A stretch of DNA of 64,000 bases, taken from the NCBI GenBank assembly GCA_000469685.2, contig LS997567.1:29166334-29230333 (forward strand). Reading direction: 5' to 3'. Made by a program: the position numbers and the translations under genes. Shown here piece by piece: positions 34,200 through 46,080 of the stretch. The notes below the pieces were generated by a model. The model worked only from the letters and a program-made list of their open reading frames with translations, did not search any database and was not told the origin of the DNA. Position 1 is the stretch's first letter. The number at the start of each line of letters is the position of its first letter. The DNA is from Haemonchus contortus. Lineage: Eukaryota > Nematoda > Chromadorea > Rhabditida > Trichostrongylidae.

Positions 34200-35072
34200 T
34201 CCTTACTATATATAAACCGCAAATGTCCGTTTGTCTGTTTTTCTGTCTGTTCGTCTGTAACACTATCTTATATGGTGCCTTTTGGAAATCGAATGGAACA
34301 GCTCAGACTGGTCGAAACAAATGGGGATTGGGGATGAACAAGTGGGGAACGAGCTGAACTCCACGGATACACGTGATCTAAGCTAGGCCCCGCCCACTGG
34401 AGGCGGGGCTTCCTCAAAAACAATCAAATTGGACCTGGGTTGTTCAAATTTGGCAGAGATGTAGGCGGCAAGATGGAGAAACTAATGGTAGGTGACAGGT
34501 GTAGACTCCGCCCACTGGGGGCGGGGCTTCCTCAAAAATAGTAAATTTGGAACTGGGTGGTTCAGATTTGGCAGAGAGTAAGCGGCAAGAGGGGAAAACC
34601 AATGGTAGGTGACTCCACCCACCGAGGGCGGGGTTTGCGTGAAAATAGCAAATATGGACCTGCCTGTCACGACATAAATTTCATTAAACAATATATTGGC
34701 GAACGACATCGTCGATGCGTAGGCTATCAAATGCCTACTGCGACGGGTGCGGATAAATATCGGAGTGTAAACAAATTTCATTCTCATCCCTAGTGAAATG
34801 CAGGCATTCCACAATGGTTAGGGGTAAACGAGAAATTGATGATTTCAAGGTCCTTCCATGGCTTCTTGGATTGTCTCAGTTAGTATATGGATGAACAAAT
34901 GTTAATGATTGCCAAATGACGCTATTATTTTGGGTGGGAGAACGGTACTGTCCATTTTTTGGAAGAGGGTGGTTACTGTGTTGCTAAGACGATTACGCTC
35001 CAAGTTATCTTCGCGGAAATTCATTTATCGCAAGCCATGAGACGCGCACGGTATCGTGCGCAGGCCAACTGG
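34200..35072 (+). mobile_element. Non-autonomous Helitron, complete, 873 bp (family Hel-B)
   Basis: It sits between A (34199) and T (35073). 5' end TCCTTACTATATATAAACCG followed by a decayed TCTG tract. 3' end has the stem GCGCACGGTATCGTGCGC, then AGGCCAA and CTGG. Two to three GC-rich satellite units occupy 34385-34660. It is the uninterrupted relative of 20141-22620. Confidence 0.83.
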
Positions 35073-35302
35073 TTATGTAATAGATGAAGTGGTTCACTTC
35101 TGATCACTCCGTCACGCGAAGTGAAATTTCGTTCATACCGTATCTGAGAGCGAGTCTGACCTTACCTATGAATTGGAAACGCTGGGAACCACTACGCAGG
35201 TGATGTTGTAGTACGTTAATGTATGTTGATGTACGATATTGTAGTCTAGAAACTAGAGATAGCATTTACTCAAACTCATCTTTGCAGGGAACCGTGTTGG
35301 GT

Positions 35303-36917
35303 CTGCTAACCAGGGAAGGATCCCAAAGGATCTCAAATCTGCTTTTCGAATTTGTCAAACGACTCTCTGAATGGAGTTATGACTTGGTTTTAGGTGAGGC
35401 TTAACATAGGAGGACTTAAATTATATGAATATACCAGGTTTTTCAGCTGTGGCTTGGAGTAGTGGTAAGAGTGACGCTTCGACGCTTCATGTGCGGGAGG
35501 CTAAGGTTGTGGGGGGAGGGGGGAGGGGGGCGAGAATTTGAATTCTATTGAGTTTCTTCCTTGTAGCCAATGAATCCTTTGTGTTGGTTCTATCGCGTTC
35601 GACGACCTTCAAACGCTTGTGGTGACAACTTTCTTTCTCAAAACATGCAATATCGCGTCAATTTTTTGCATATTTGTACAAGCTATATTCAAAGTAGGGC
35701 GAATGCGGTGTGGTGACAGGTCGCGAATCATCGCACACGAATGGCCCAGAGATCGAAGATCAATTATTCATTCATGCAAATCAAGCCTAGCGTTCCTCCG
35801 ATTCGGCTAATTGGTACCAGATCGTCTGGGTGGTTAAAAGCACTAATCTGTACATTGGCTTGTCACAGCGAAGCTTAAGCCATTGCATAAGCTATATACG
35901 CATTCTAAAGCCACTGGTGATGAAAAGCAAATACGGGGCTCATCCCAAAGGCCGAATCGATAAGCGCCACATTCTTAATCCCTTCAATCCTTTATATCCA
36001 CGATGGAATTCTGAGCAATATGTACACTCTTTGCATACTCTGGCCCCAGGAGACTTGAATGAAGTAGATGAGGTAGTGCGATTGCTCTCTGCAACCATCC
36101 ACTCTTTCACCATTATTCCAAGAATATTCTTTGATGGCCACTAGATCACGAGTCCTTTGTGGTTTTAGAGTGGGGCTTCATAAGTCGTAACTCCCGATCT
36201 CAACCTTGTACACGCCTGACTTCGCTCAGCTGCTACCACCTGCCTACTTTAAGTTCCTTGCTGTTAGATTAGGAGGACCCTTTTTCATTCATGACACGTC
36301 GCCGGTTGCTTAAATACTTACCAAGGTCATTTTGATATGCCTTCACAATTCTGTTTCCCTTATGATTTGGTAAGTGAATGTAAAGCAACGCGATGTTACG
36401 AATTTAATAGTAGTTGCAATTGTGAGGAACGTTTTTGCTCCCCATCATTTCGTGCACCAAATGTGTAAATGAAGTGATAAGAGTCATCTTACTATGAATA
36501 TGGTGTGTACAAACATTCAAAAAAGTTGTAGCGCTTAACATGTTTTTTGTAAAAAAGTTGTTACCACAAACATCGAAAGGTCGTCGGACGCGATATAAGT
36601 AACATCAAGAGAATTTACAGGCTACAAGGAAGGAATTATATATGATGCAAAGTTCTTGCCCCCACAAACCCGAATCTCATTCTATCGCACATGAAGCGTA
36701 ACCTTAACCACTGATCCAACCCGCCGCTGAAGAACCTGGGGAATCCATGTAAATTGTGTTCCCTTATGTGAAATCTCAACAAAATCGCCTCAGAACTCCA
36801 TTGAGAGAACCGTCCGACTAATTCGGAGACCACATTTGAAATCACCATTTAAAAGCACTCTGGCAGTGTAGGTCTCTTTCAAATGGCCACTTCGACTTGG
36901 GATTCTTCCCTGATTAG
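35303..36917 (+). mobile_element. Long-TIR element, copy 2, with divergent centre (family LT)
   Basis: It starts after TAA with CCAGGGAAGGATCCCAA and ends TTGGGATTCTTCCCTGA. Both arms include the tRNA-like segment (about 35455-35515 plus; 36660-36735 minus). Arms align with the copy at 47104-48629. The central 35610-36190 does not align with the other copies and contains an exon-like frame. Confidence 0.72.
35911..36070 (+). CDS. Exon-like open frame inside the long-TIR element
   Basis: From a possible acceptor TCTAAAG to a possible donor GAG|GTAGTG the reading is PLVMKSKYGAHPKGRIDKRH, then ILNPFNPLYPRWNSEQYVHS and LHTLAPGDLNEVDE. It is coding-like and not recognised. Its phase would fit a continuation of the host gene if exon 8 uses the donor near 33858. 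The alternative is a passenger fragment of the element. The frame stays open to a stop at 36144. Confidence 0.4.
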
Positions 36918-37484
36918 TTCGAAGGCTTTAGTGACAACGAATATCGATAGAGCGCGCAGAGCTATCGCGAAGCTATCGCGCAGAGCTCTTGCGAAGCCGT
37001 CGATCAAATCAAAAAAGGGATAAAAATCCTCTGAGAGATTCGCCTCATCACAGCCTTCAACGGATTCAATGACTGATGGGAGCCACTTAGCGCTTATATA
37101 GGAAAGGCATTGTGAATGTGCAATATAAACATGTTATCCCATCAAAACGGATCGATGCAGGTAAGGAATTTTCATTCAGTGTCTACTAGCTACAAAAAAG
37201 AATATTCACCAGAGAGGACAGCACACGAGGGGAGGTTTAAATCCAACGATTACTTGTTATCGTTCCTACACCATATACAGGTTGCAGCATATTTTGAGGC
37301 AAGGAAAAAGGCGTGATTAAAGACGGTGATAGGTCGATGAAGGAAAAACCTTTGCGTCGTCATTAAAGCTTTTAGAATACGTCTTCCCTTCGAGTTCCCT
37401 TCCCTTTGAAATCGTGAAGGCATTCTGAATGGCTTAACAATGACTTGTGTCGGGTAGTCGATGTAAGATTCAGTGCCTTTTTCC
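36918..37484. other. Unassigned
   Basis: Contains a short imperfect duplication of GCGAAGCTATCGCGCAGAGCT near 36950-36995 and a donor-like ATGCAG|GTAAGG at 37158. No gene can be supported. Confidence 0.4.
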
Positions 37485-38261
37485 TCACAGACACACTCCT
37501 GCAAAGCAACCACTGTCGGAGGGATGAAAGGTTTTGTTAGCTTGAGCGAGTATCAGTCCTGGAATATATCCTCGAACCATTTGTGTGATGGTTCGTCATT
37601 TGCCACTATACCATCCACATTATTGCCATTACTTTGGAGTGCACAAATAGATAGAACCTGTTTTGTTTATGCATTCGTCATAGTCAACAAATATAAAGTT
37701 CGAGCGCATCCTAATGACACCCTGGAAGGCTTGTTCTGCGCCGTATTTCTTTGCTAGTTTGATCATTTCTGGATTCTCAATGTGAAATGTCGCTCAGAGA
37801 ATGATGGTAATAGACAGGACAGGCAGCTACCTCACGTTGACTTTCACTCGTAGAAACTGATAACAAGTGTATGTTCTACTCATGGGCGTGCAATGCCACG
37901 GTGTTAACGAAAAGTGATTTGTAGCGGTTGGAGCTTCTCCATTGTGACGAAGTTCCGTTTTAGCATCCAGAAACAACTGCTGTTTGCAAATTTTATACTT
38001 CCGCATATACTTGAACTTCGTGAAAGTTGTCATATATAAGTTTTGACATAGAACTAGCTTCTAGACAATGCTTTTGTCCTACCAAATGGGCAGGTCATCG
38101 GAGTGCTGCCACTTTAGCAAGTATAATAATGTCTTGTTGCTATGTTCCGTTCGCGCTTACTATGCCGTTTGTCTCTGCAGAAATTGGTACACTGGTTCTT
38201 TGTCTGCACATCTTCCAGCCTGATTGTTTCCCATTCGGGTGTACGTCTCATGTAACATTTC
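37485..38261 (-). CDS. Probable cysteine-rich secreted-type gene, minus strand (partial)
   Basis: The clearest exon is 38261-38161 (minus): acceptor GTCCTCTCAG, reading KCYMRRTPEWETIRLEDVQT, then KNQCTNFCRDKRH, donor A|GTAAGC. A second at about 38040-37836 reads ICKQQLFLDAKTELRHNGEA and WHCTPMSRTYTCYQFLRVKV to a donor GTGAGG. A third at 37775-37632 reads NPEMIKLAKKYGAEQAFQGV and FVDYDECINKTGSIYLC to a donor GTAATG. A last piece from 37512 could give NGCFAGVCL and a stop. The spacing C-x-x-x-C after an I-x-x-E/D-D-V pattern resembles a PAN/apple domain, which is inference. The phase between the first two exons is not resolved. Confidence 0.45.
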
Positions 38262-38498
38262 CTGAGAGGACATTCATACATGATTCACAGGCTGGTTTAG
38301 ATACGTTTTGTTTTGCACTCTTATCATTCTCCTCTAATGTTCAAGTGAAGTTCAATAAATCGTTGCAGCACCTACGAATGTGTTTTCCTCCCCTCTCATG
38401 GTAGTGATCTCTTACTTTACTTCGTTTTAGCCAAGCGATGTCGGAATGTTCGTCATGTACTCCTCCTTACAAAAGTTTTCTGAACTTCTTCCTTCCTA
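38262..38498. other. Upstream of the minus-strand gene; no further exon found
   Basis: About 240 bases, no start codon with signal peptide seen on the minus strand before the TATG array begins, so the 5' end of the minus-strand gene is unresolved. Confidence 0.4.
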
Positions 38499-39634
38499 GT
38501 ATGTATGTATGTATGTATGTATGTATGTATGTATGTATGTATGTATGTATGTATGTATGTATGTATGTATGTATGTATGTATGTATGTATGTATGTATGT
38601 ATGTATGTATGTATGTATGTATGTATGTATTATGTATGTATGTATGTATGTATGTATGTATGTATGTATGTATGTATGTATGTATGTATGTATGTATGTA
38701 TGTATGTATGTATGTATGTATGTATGTATGTATGTATGTATGTATGTATGTATGTATGTATGTATGTATGTATGTATGTATGTATGTATGTATGTATGTA
38801 TGTATGTATGTATGTATGTATGTATGTATGTATGTATGTATGTATGTATGTATGTATGTATGTATGTATGTATGTATGTATGTATGTATGTATGTATGTA
38901 TGTATGTATGTATGTATGTATGTATGTATGTATGTATGTATGTATGTATGTATGTATGTATGTATGTATGTATGTATGTATGTATGTATGTATGTATGTA
39001 TGTATGTATGTATGTATGTATGTATGTATGTATGTATGTATGTATGTATGTATGTATGTATGTATGTATGTATGTATGTATGTATGTATGTATGTATGTA
39101 TGTATGTATGTATGTATGTATGTATGTATGTATGTATGTATGTATGTATGTATGTATGTATGTATGTATGTATGTATGTATGTATGTATGTATGTATGTA
39201 TGTATGTATGTATGTATGTATGTATGTATGTATGTATGTATGTATGTATGTATGTATGTATGTATGTATGTATGTATGTATGTATGTATGTATGTATGTA
39301 TGTATGTATGTATGTATGTATGTATGTATGTATGTATGTATGTATGTATGTATGTATGTATGTATGTATGTATGTATGTATGTATGTATGTATGTATGTA
39401 TGTATGTATGTATGTATGTATGTATGTATGTATGTATGTATGTATGTATGTATGTATGTATGTATGTATGTATGTATGTATGTATGTATGTATGTATGTA
39501 TGTATGTATGTATGTATGTATGTATGTATGTATGTATGTATGTATGTATGTATGTATGTATGTATGTATGTATGTATGTATGTATGTATGTATGTATGTA
39601 TGTATGTATGTATGTATGTATGTATGTATGTATG
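38499..39634 (+). repeat. Giant (TATG)n microsatellite
   Basis: About 284 units, perfect except for one three-base slip near 38630. Open frames of Met-Tyr-Val-Cys (plus) and His-Thr-Tyr-Ile (minus) over 370-440 codons are artefacts of the repeat. Confidence 0.97.
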
Positions 39635-41205
39635 AATGAAAAAATAAAAAGAGTGGGCGGGGCCTTATGCGTGCTGGGCATGCTTAAGCCTAGCGAAGCC
39701 CCGCCCACGATGGGCGGGGCGTGCGTTGAGACGAAAACCATCTTTCAAAAATGAATGCAATTTTGTCTTGGACACGTTCTAGATGCGGCAAAAAGGTGTT
39801 GAGATGTAAAAGAATAAATCTGGCCGAATCCTCGAAGTGGGCGGGGTTGGCACTAAAGTGGGCGGGGCTTAGATCAAAAATTTATAACCTGCTCAGGAAC
39901 GTCCAGGGATGGGGCAAAAAGTTGTTGAGGTATGAACGAACAAATGTGGCCAAATCCTCAGTGGTTGGGGTTGGCACTGAAGTGGGCGTAGCTTAGATCA
40001 AAAATTTATAACTCTGTTCAGGAACGTCCTGGGATGGGGTAAAGAGGTGTTGAGGTGTAAAAGAATGAATGTGGTCAAATTCCAGAAGTAGGCGGGGTTG
40101 GCAGTAAAGTGGGCGAGGTTGGCACTAAAGTGGGTAGGGCTTAAAAAAAATAATAACTACTCAGAAACGTTCTGTGATGCAGCGAAAAGGTGTTAGGGCG
40201 TAAAGGAGGAAATGTGGTCAAATTCTAGAAGTGGATGGGGATGACACTGAAGTGGGCGAGGCTTACATCAAAATTATTGAGTCGCCCCAGATGCGTTTTA
40301 GAACGCGGAAAAAGGATTCTGGAGGTGATATAAGTAATGTGGTTCAAGGTCTGAAGTGGGTAGAGTGGGTATGGGTGCATACGTCTGTCCGAGGATGCGC
40401 GCGGCAAAATGCGCGGCGAAGTGCGTGGCGATACGAGTGACTCCGACGTCTATTATTGGGGCGCAAACTTGAAGTAGAGTGGATCAGTAGGATCAGCTGA
40501 CCATACTAATTTACTCTGCTTCACATTTGGGCCGAAATGGTAGGCGCCAGTGTCGTAAGAACCGCCACGCAATTCGCCGCGCAATTTGCCGCGCGCATCC
40601 TCGGACGCACGTAAGCTCCGTCCCCCGAGTGGGGTTTGCAAAGATGGGGGCGGGGCTGAGGTCGGAAATTGATACATCTGTCATTCACACTAACGCTGAC
40701 CACATAGATGTACAACTAGGGGATACCACTAAACTCTTTCAAAATAAAGGCGAAAAATTTTTCAAAATTTAGTATCTATGGTTCGACACACAGATGTTCC
40801 TGCTACACAAGAGCAAATGCTCTACATTAACTCCAGTTCTCACAATATAAATCCTACAGTAACCTCGGCCACATAGGTGCATACCCTGTAGGACCGCGTA
40901 GATCCCTACAACTACCCAAAGAGGCTTTCCTTTCAAAGTTAGTGTTCATGGCCACACACAGCCCAAACTGCACAGAGTTTCTTCGACTACATGGACTGCA
41001 GAGGTATTTGATTTGGATACATCGGAGTACTCTTCATGACCACACACAACTCCATTTCACGCCTCAAAAAGAATGATGGCTGTTACAGAAGTGTTAGGGA
41101 AAGGCCCAGATGGCAAAGGTCCACAATGAAAATCAAAAGTTTATGCGGCTCCGTCCCTCATGGCTAGAGTCCCCAGCGCACGCAATAGCGTGCGTAGCCG
41201 CCTGG
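39635..41205 (+). mobile_element. Helitron Hel-A, plus strand, body and intact 3' end
   Basis: The 3' end has the stem GCGCACGCAATAGCGTGCG, then TAGCCGC and CTGG followed by T. The body aligns in reverse complement with 16900-18180. Satellite units of about 130-150 bases with GTGGGCGGGG boxes fill 39650-40690. The expected TC head is absent; the TATG array occupies its place. Confidence 0.72.
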
Positions 41206-42880
41206 TTCATGTATAAAACAAATTCAATAGGATCGTATTCCGAACCTGGTTCATGTTTAAACAAATTCGAGAGGATCGTTTTCCGAAGAGTCCCATTCTC
41301 CCATTTCCAATATGTTCTCTATGTTGACCAATGTTGACCTTTTGAGAACTCTTTTGTGCGTTCGCAAATCATGCCACTGCTTCAGTCAGCAGAAACAAGC
41401 TTATAGTTATGTAATGGAAATCAAATAGTGCCGCCGCTCTCTTTCTAACAAGGGAAGGATGCGTTTCGATTTTATCAGGCGATGCTCTGGACGATTTATG
41501 AAGGAGGGTTGCGTGCGTACTCAAAATAGACAAAAACCCAAGCATAAACCGAATCGCCTCATGCACTGAAAGGTTGCTGAAGGTGGAACCATCCTTCGAA
41601 GGTCTTCTCTCACCCTCGAGAAAAATTCACGGAAGGTGAAAGAGCCCTGCGTCCTTCATGTGACCCGACCGTCGGTCTCATGGATAAGAGCGACACATTC
41701 AGTACTGCTTCACACCAGTGCTATGTACTCAGTTTTTCTAATATCTTTCGTGTTGGTTTATTTTGAACACTCACCCCGATCTACCTTATAAGTCTGTTCC
41801 GAGAATCGTTTTGCCAATTTGAAAGGCAATTTTGAAATCAGCATCCAGATGTACGTCTCGCGATGTGAGTGTGAAAGGTTCTCTGATGTTCAGAGTTATC
41901 AAGTAAAACTACATTCAAAACTCCACCCAGATTTGAGTGCACTAGAAATGCAATAGAATGGGAATCAGCGAAACGTCCGATGTGTGAGAATGAATTGATT
42001 CTCCGAACTTGTACGTTCTGAGGCTGCTTTGTAGATATCCAGCTCAATTGGAACTATATCCGATTCCCTCTGGAGGTTTGACTTTTTTGTGGCCAAGGAA
42101 ATGCAGATTACCCAGTTGCTGGCAGCACAGATCAATATCGGCTGATATTGTTTTGAATACGTCAATGTAAAAGCTTTTCAATCCTACCTTCTATAACTCT
42201 CGAATGTTTACTGGCGCTGCGATAGGAAGAAAAAATCGAGTTAGGTCCACTTCGCGGCTAAACGACTAAAAGTAGGAGAATCATGGTTCACTTTTACTTT
42301 CACTATATTTCAATCATTTATTTCAATTCACTTTCCTCACCGCGTTCACTTGACGTTTCACACCCCTGATCGCGTCTGCGCCTACATGACTTGCGGGTTG
42401 ACAAACAGAGCGACATGCCGACATAAAGACCAACAAAATTATTGACTTATATCCATACAGAAAAATCCTTTCCTTTATCTTTTGTCCCTTCTCTCTTTTC
42501 TCGCCGTGTCTCTTGCGTCTTCCATAGTCGTTACTACCTACTCTTTCAGGAAGTACGGTCATATGCTGACGTGATAATAAACCGACTCGACGATCAGTAC
42601 CAAACTTCCGTCATGCAATTCTTTTATTGCACGTCGGTCTACACGTATTTTATTGCACGTCGGTCTACACGTACAAATCATCAGAATTATTGCACGGCAA
42701 CTCGCAACAAAACAAAAGAATGGTATCGCACCAAAAAAAAAACAAACAATGGGGTGTCATCACAGAGGTGATACTGCGAAGAGATTTTGAAAAGAGGTAT
42801 CGTTATTGAGAGCTCCAAAGTACAAGGGAAAAAATGCAACTATTACTCGCGAGACAACAAGAAATCGAGATTTGGTAGTC
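41206..42880. other. Mostly unassigned
   Basis: 41785-41860 resembles the arm of the long-TIR family (ttttgaaatcagcatccaga). A tandem duplication of about 26 bases (tattgcacgtcggtctacac) lies at 42626-42672. Minus-strand frames at 42323-42562 and 41965-42165 are open but have no splice sites or similarity that I can use. Confidence 0.4.
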
Positions 42881-42885
42881 GATTC

Positions 42886-43190
42886 TCACACACAGATAAG
42901 GCAAAAAAAGGAGGGGAGCCTGTGGGGTTGATGCTGGCAGGGTTTCTTCTCCTTACGAGAAGAGCGGCGGGCTTCCTGTCGGTGTTGCGAAACGTCGACT
43001 GCCTCTATCGGCGCATTGTTTTCGCTCGGCGCCATTTTCCCGCGCAGTTTCTGCAATAGATCATTGATAGGTCGAAACATTGATTATTTGACTCCCCTCC
43101 TGACACCGTAACAGTCGCAACTCTCCCTCCCTTCAGTTCCCACTCTTCAAAAAAGCGTGCTTTTTGTGCTTCATACTCCCTACCGCACAT
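42886..43190 (-). CDS. Possible small two-exon gene fragment, minus strand
   Basis: An ATG frame reads MCGREYEAQKARFFEEWELK, then GGRVATVT to a possible donor ACG|GTGTCA. A 56-base intron ends CTATTGCAG, and the phase continues as KLRGKMAPSENNAPIEAVDV, then SQHRQEARRSSR. Intron length and phase are typical for a nematode, but no family is recognised, and a gag-like or leader region of a retroelement is possible. Confidence 0.3.
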
Positions 43191-43239
43191 CAGTCGTTAG
43201 AATGCCTGTAGCTTCTCCGCCTCTCAGGACATCTTCAAT

Positions 43240-44145
43240 CCAAACAAGTGGGTGCCAGAGCCTGATCGCCTATGTCATTCCGTTGATCGTTGACTTCCTC
43301 GAGCGAGCGCCAGTAACGTCTCCACTCGTCCCTGTCGCGGGCCCAAGTAGTCCAGTGAATAGTACTCGCTCGAGGAACACGGGGTAAAACATTACTTTCG
43401 TTCAGAGCTTTCGTGAAGAAGTCTGACCGTCTTGCCTGCGGTCGTCGTGGTATTCACTTGACGTCACGAGGTATCCAGTCCGTAATTCAACGGTCATCAT
43501 TATATCGCATGACGTGCCCGGCCCATCCGATTTTGGATTTCTTGACGTGTTCAACGGCATCCCTGATATTCGTTCGTCGACGGAGCTCGAAACCCCGGAT
43601 ACCCTTATGCACTTGCGTGTATAGGGAATTTCCGAGCATCGTCCTATCCGCAGCGCGCTGAATGACGCTAACTGCATTCTATTCCTGCTCTCGTAGAGTC
43701 CAAGTCTCCGAGGCGTAAGTCGAAGCAGTATCGGAAAGGTGAGCGCGGAGCCGGATGTTCTTCGTTCTCTTCACTACTCCCTAGACATTCTTGAATGCTC
43801 TTCACGCGACGCGTTTCCTTCTGCACAGCTCCGGAGCTATGTCGTTCATCATGTTGACTTCGCGACCTAATACACACAGTTGGATTATTCAAAGTTATTC
43901 GTTCCGTTTAGCGTGAGGGGGCATCAAGAACCGTTCCGTTTTTCATAAACACCGTCTTCGTTAAGTTCAGCCTCAAGCCGATATTTCCACAAGTACTGTC
44001 ACCCAAGCATTTGTTCGTGCTGCTCGATTTTGGTGCTATAAGCACGATATCTCTGCAAAGCGGAGCCGATAAAAGTAGCGGCCATCGACCTTCACTCCCA
44101 TGCTTTCCCACTCCATATATCGCATTACATGATATGACGATTTTG
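43240..44145 (-). pseudogene. RTE-A 3' half, broken (copy 3)
   Basis: On minus it begins in the RT palm ([20 protein letters not shown]) and proceeds through GLRLNLTKTVFMKNGTV, a fingers-to-C-terminal region and [13 protein letters not shown] near 43410, to 43250. 5'-truncated, with stops and frameshifts. It follows copy 4 directly in the same orientation. Confidence 0.78.
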
Positions 44146-46080
44146 AACTTGGTAGAAACACAGGAGGCAGGATGCTAGCACTGATAATCACCTGTATCAC
44201 CTTCGCCCGATGATCATCGATTTCCTCGAGCGGGCGCCAGTAACACTTCCTTTCGTCCTTGTCACGAGCCACAGTGGTCCAGTGAATCGTCCTCGATGGA
44301 GAGAAAAGAGGCGCAGCTTTTTCTTCATTCAGAGCTTTCGTAAAGAAGTCTGACCATCTCGCTCGCGGCTGTCTTGGTGTTCGCTTGACGCCCCGAATGT
44401 TCCAATCAGTAATGGCCCTGGTCCAACGGCTACCATAGCGTGTCCGACCCGCCTGATTTTTGATTACTTGGCGGAATCAACGGCATCCCTGATCTTCGTT
44501 CGGTGATGAAGCTTTGGACTCCGGCTTCCCCTCTGCACTTGCGTGTATAAGAAAGTCCGATCATCCTCCCTCCCAGAGCACGTTGAGTAGCGCTGACGGG
44601 ATGTCCATCCTGCTTTCGTAGAGTCTAAGTCTCTGAGGGGTACGTCAAAGCAGGACGGCCAACAGTGTAGAGAATACGAGCACTAAGCCGGATGTTTTTT
44701 GTCTTCTTCACTACCCCCTTGATATTCTTGAATGCTACCCTTGCGATGTGTTACATTCTGTTCAGTTCTGGAGCTAGGTCATTCATCATGTTGACTTCCC
44801 GACCTAGTCACACTTAGCTAGGGCACTCAGAGATATCCGTCCGGTTCAGCGTGAAAGGAGCATCAGCAACCATTCTGTTTCTCATGAGCATCGTCTTCGT
44901 TAGGTTCAGACGTAATCCGATCTCTCCACAAGCGTTTCCCTCTCCAAAATTCCGCCAGCATTTGTTCTGCCTGCTCGATGTTCGGTGTTATGAGCACGAT
45001 GTCATCTGCAAAGCGGAGATGATGTGAGTAGCGACCGTCGACCTTCGCTACCATGCCTTCTGATTCCATATGACGCATGATATTCTCGAGAGCGGCAGTG
45101 AAAAGTTAGGGCGAAATGGTACCGCCCAGTCAAACACCTCTATTAACGTTCATATACATCTTATATATCGAGTAGGAACATCCTAGTTGCCCAGAGCTTC
45201 GATTACCGCTTCTGTTTAAACGGTATCAAAGGCTTTCTTCAAATCAATGAACTAAGACATAACGACATTTTGTACTCCCATTGTACTTCAGTGAGTCCTG
45301 TAGCTGTGTGGATGTGATCGACTGTACTGAAATCTTCGAAACCCTGCTTGCTCGCATGGCTGTCCTTCATCTGATATTCTGCCAATCTTGTTAGGGATGA
45401 CTCGTGTGTAAAATTTATAGTTAACAGACAGCAGGCAAATCGATCGATAATTGCCAATGTCGTCTGGATCTCCCTTCTTATACAGCAACACGTACTTGCT
45501 AGTTTTCCACGAACGTTTTCCTCGTGCGCACTATGCATTCCGACAGGAACCGCATAAAAAACTGGGTCAGGGTTTTGACAATGACTGGCGGAAGGCTCTT
45601 CACATGCTCTGCTTTGATCCTGTCGGGACTGTTGTACCATTCCTCGTCAAGGCATCTGTGAAGGCATCTGCGTTTCTATCGCCTTTACTGTCGCATGTTC
45701 CAAGGAACAGTTCTCTAATCTCGACTACGTGCTGTGCCTTCTCGTCTCCTTCAGCTCGATGACGTTGTTCTTGATCTTTCTGGCTTGTATCATAGAATCT
45801 TCGATGCACCTTCCGATGCAAGTGTCGTGCATTAAAAGTACAGCTCGCCATCTTAGTCATTCTCCTTGTAGGCAGCCTGTCGTGGCCCTGAGATTTTAGC
45901 AACCTCTGCTGAGCGGTGTCGGCCCCTAACGCTGCCGTATCGCCCCCCCCCCACCAGTTTCAGGGGGAAGAGGCTTTTTTCATTACTGTTTTTGGCATAT
46001 GAATATCCACGTGTAGCTTGCCAGGCTCTAACACGTGGAGGGGGGAAGCGCACTCTTAGCCGTGTGGACATGCGGACGTG
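44146..46080 (-). pseudogene. RTE-A retrotransposon ORF, broken (copy 4)
   Basis: On minus, in order: a leader (46071-45853), endonuclease start near 45860 (HLHRKVHRRFYDTSQKD region, decayed), RT fingers LLYKKGDPDDIGNYRSICLL at 45490, GQPCEQAGFRRF near 45370, palm LRFADDIVLITPN at 45020-44984, then the C-terminal domain with WTR- and GR-type motifs to [20 protein letters not shown] near 44270 and the common 3' tail ending near 44150. Much of the endonuclease is deleted. It has frameshifts and stops. Confidence 0.82.

Noticed and set aside
38438..39754. Open frames of 376-438 codons on both strands (Met-Tyr-Val-Cys and His-Thr-Tyr-Ile)
   Set aside because: Translation of the TATG microsatellite. 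The ends of the frames merely extend into satellite sequence.
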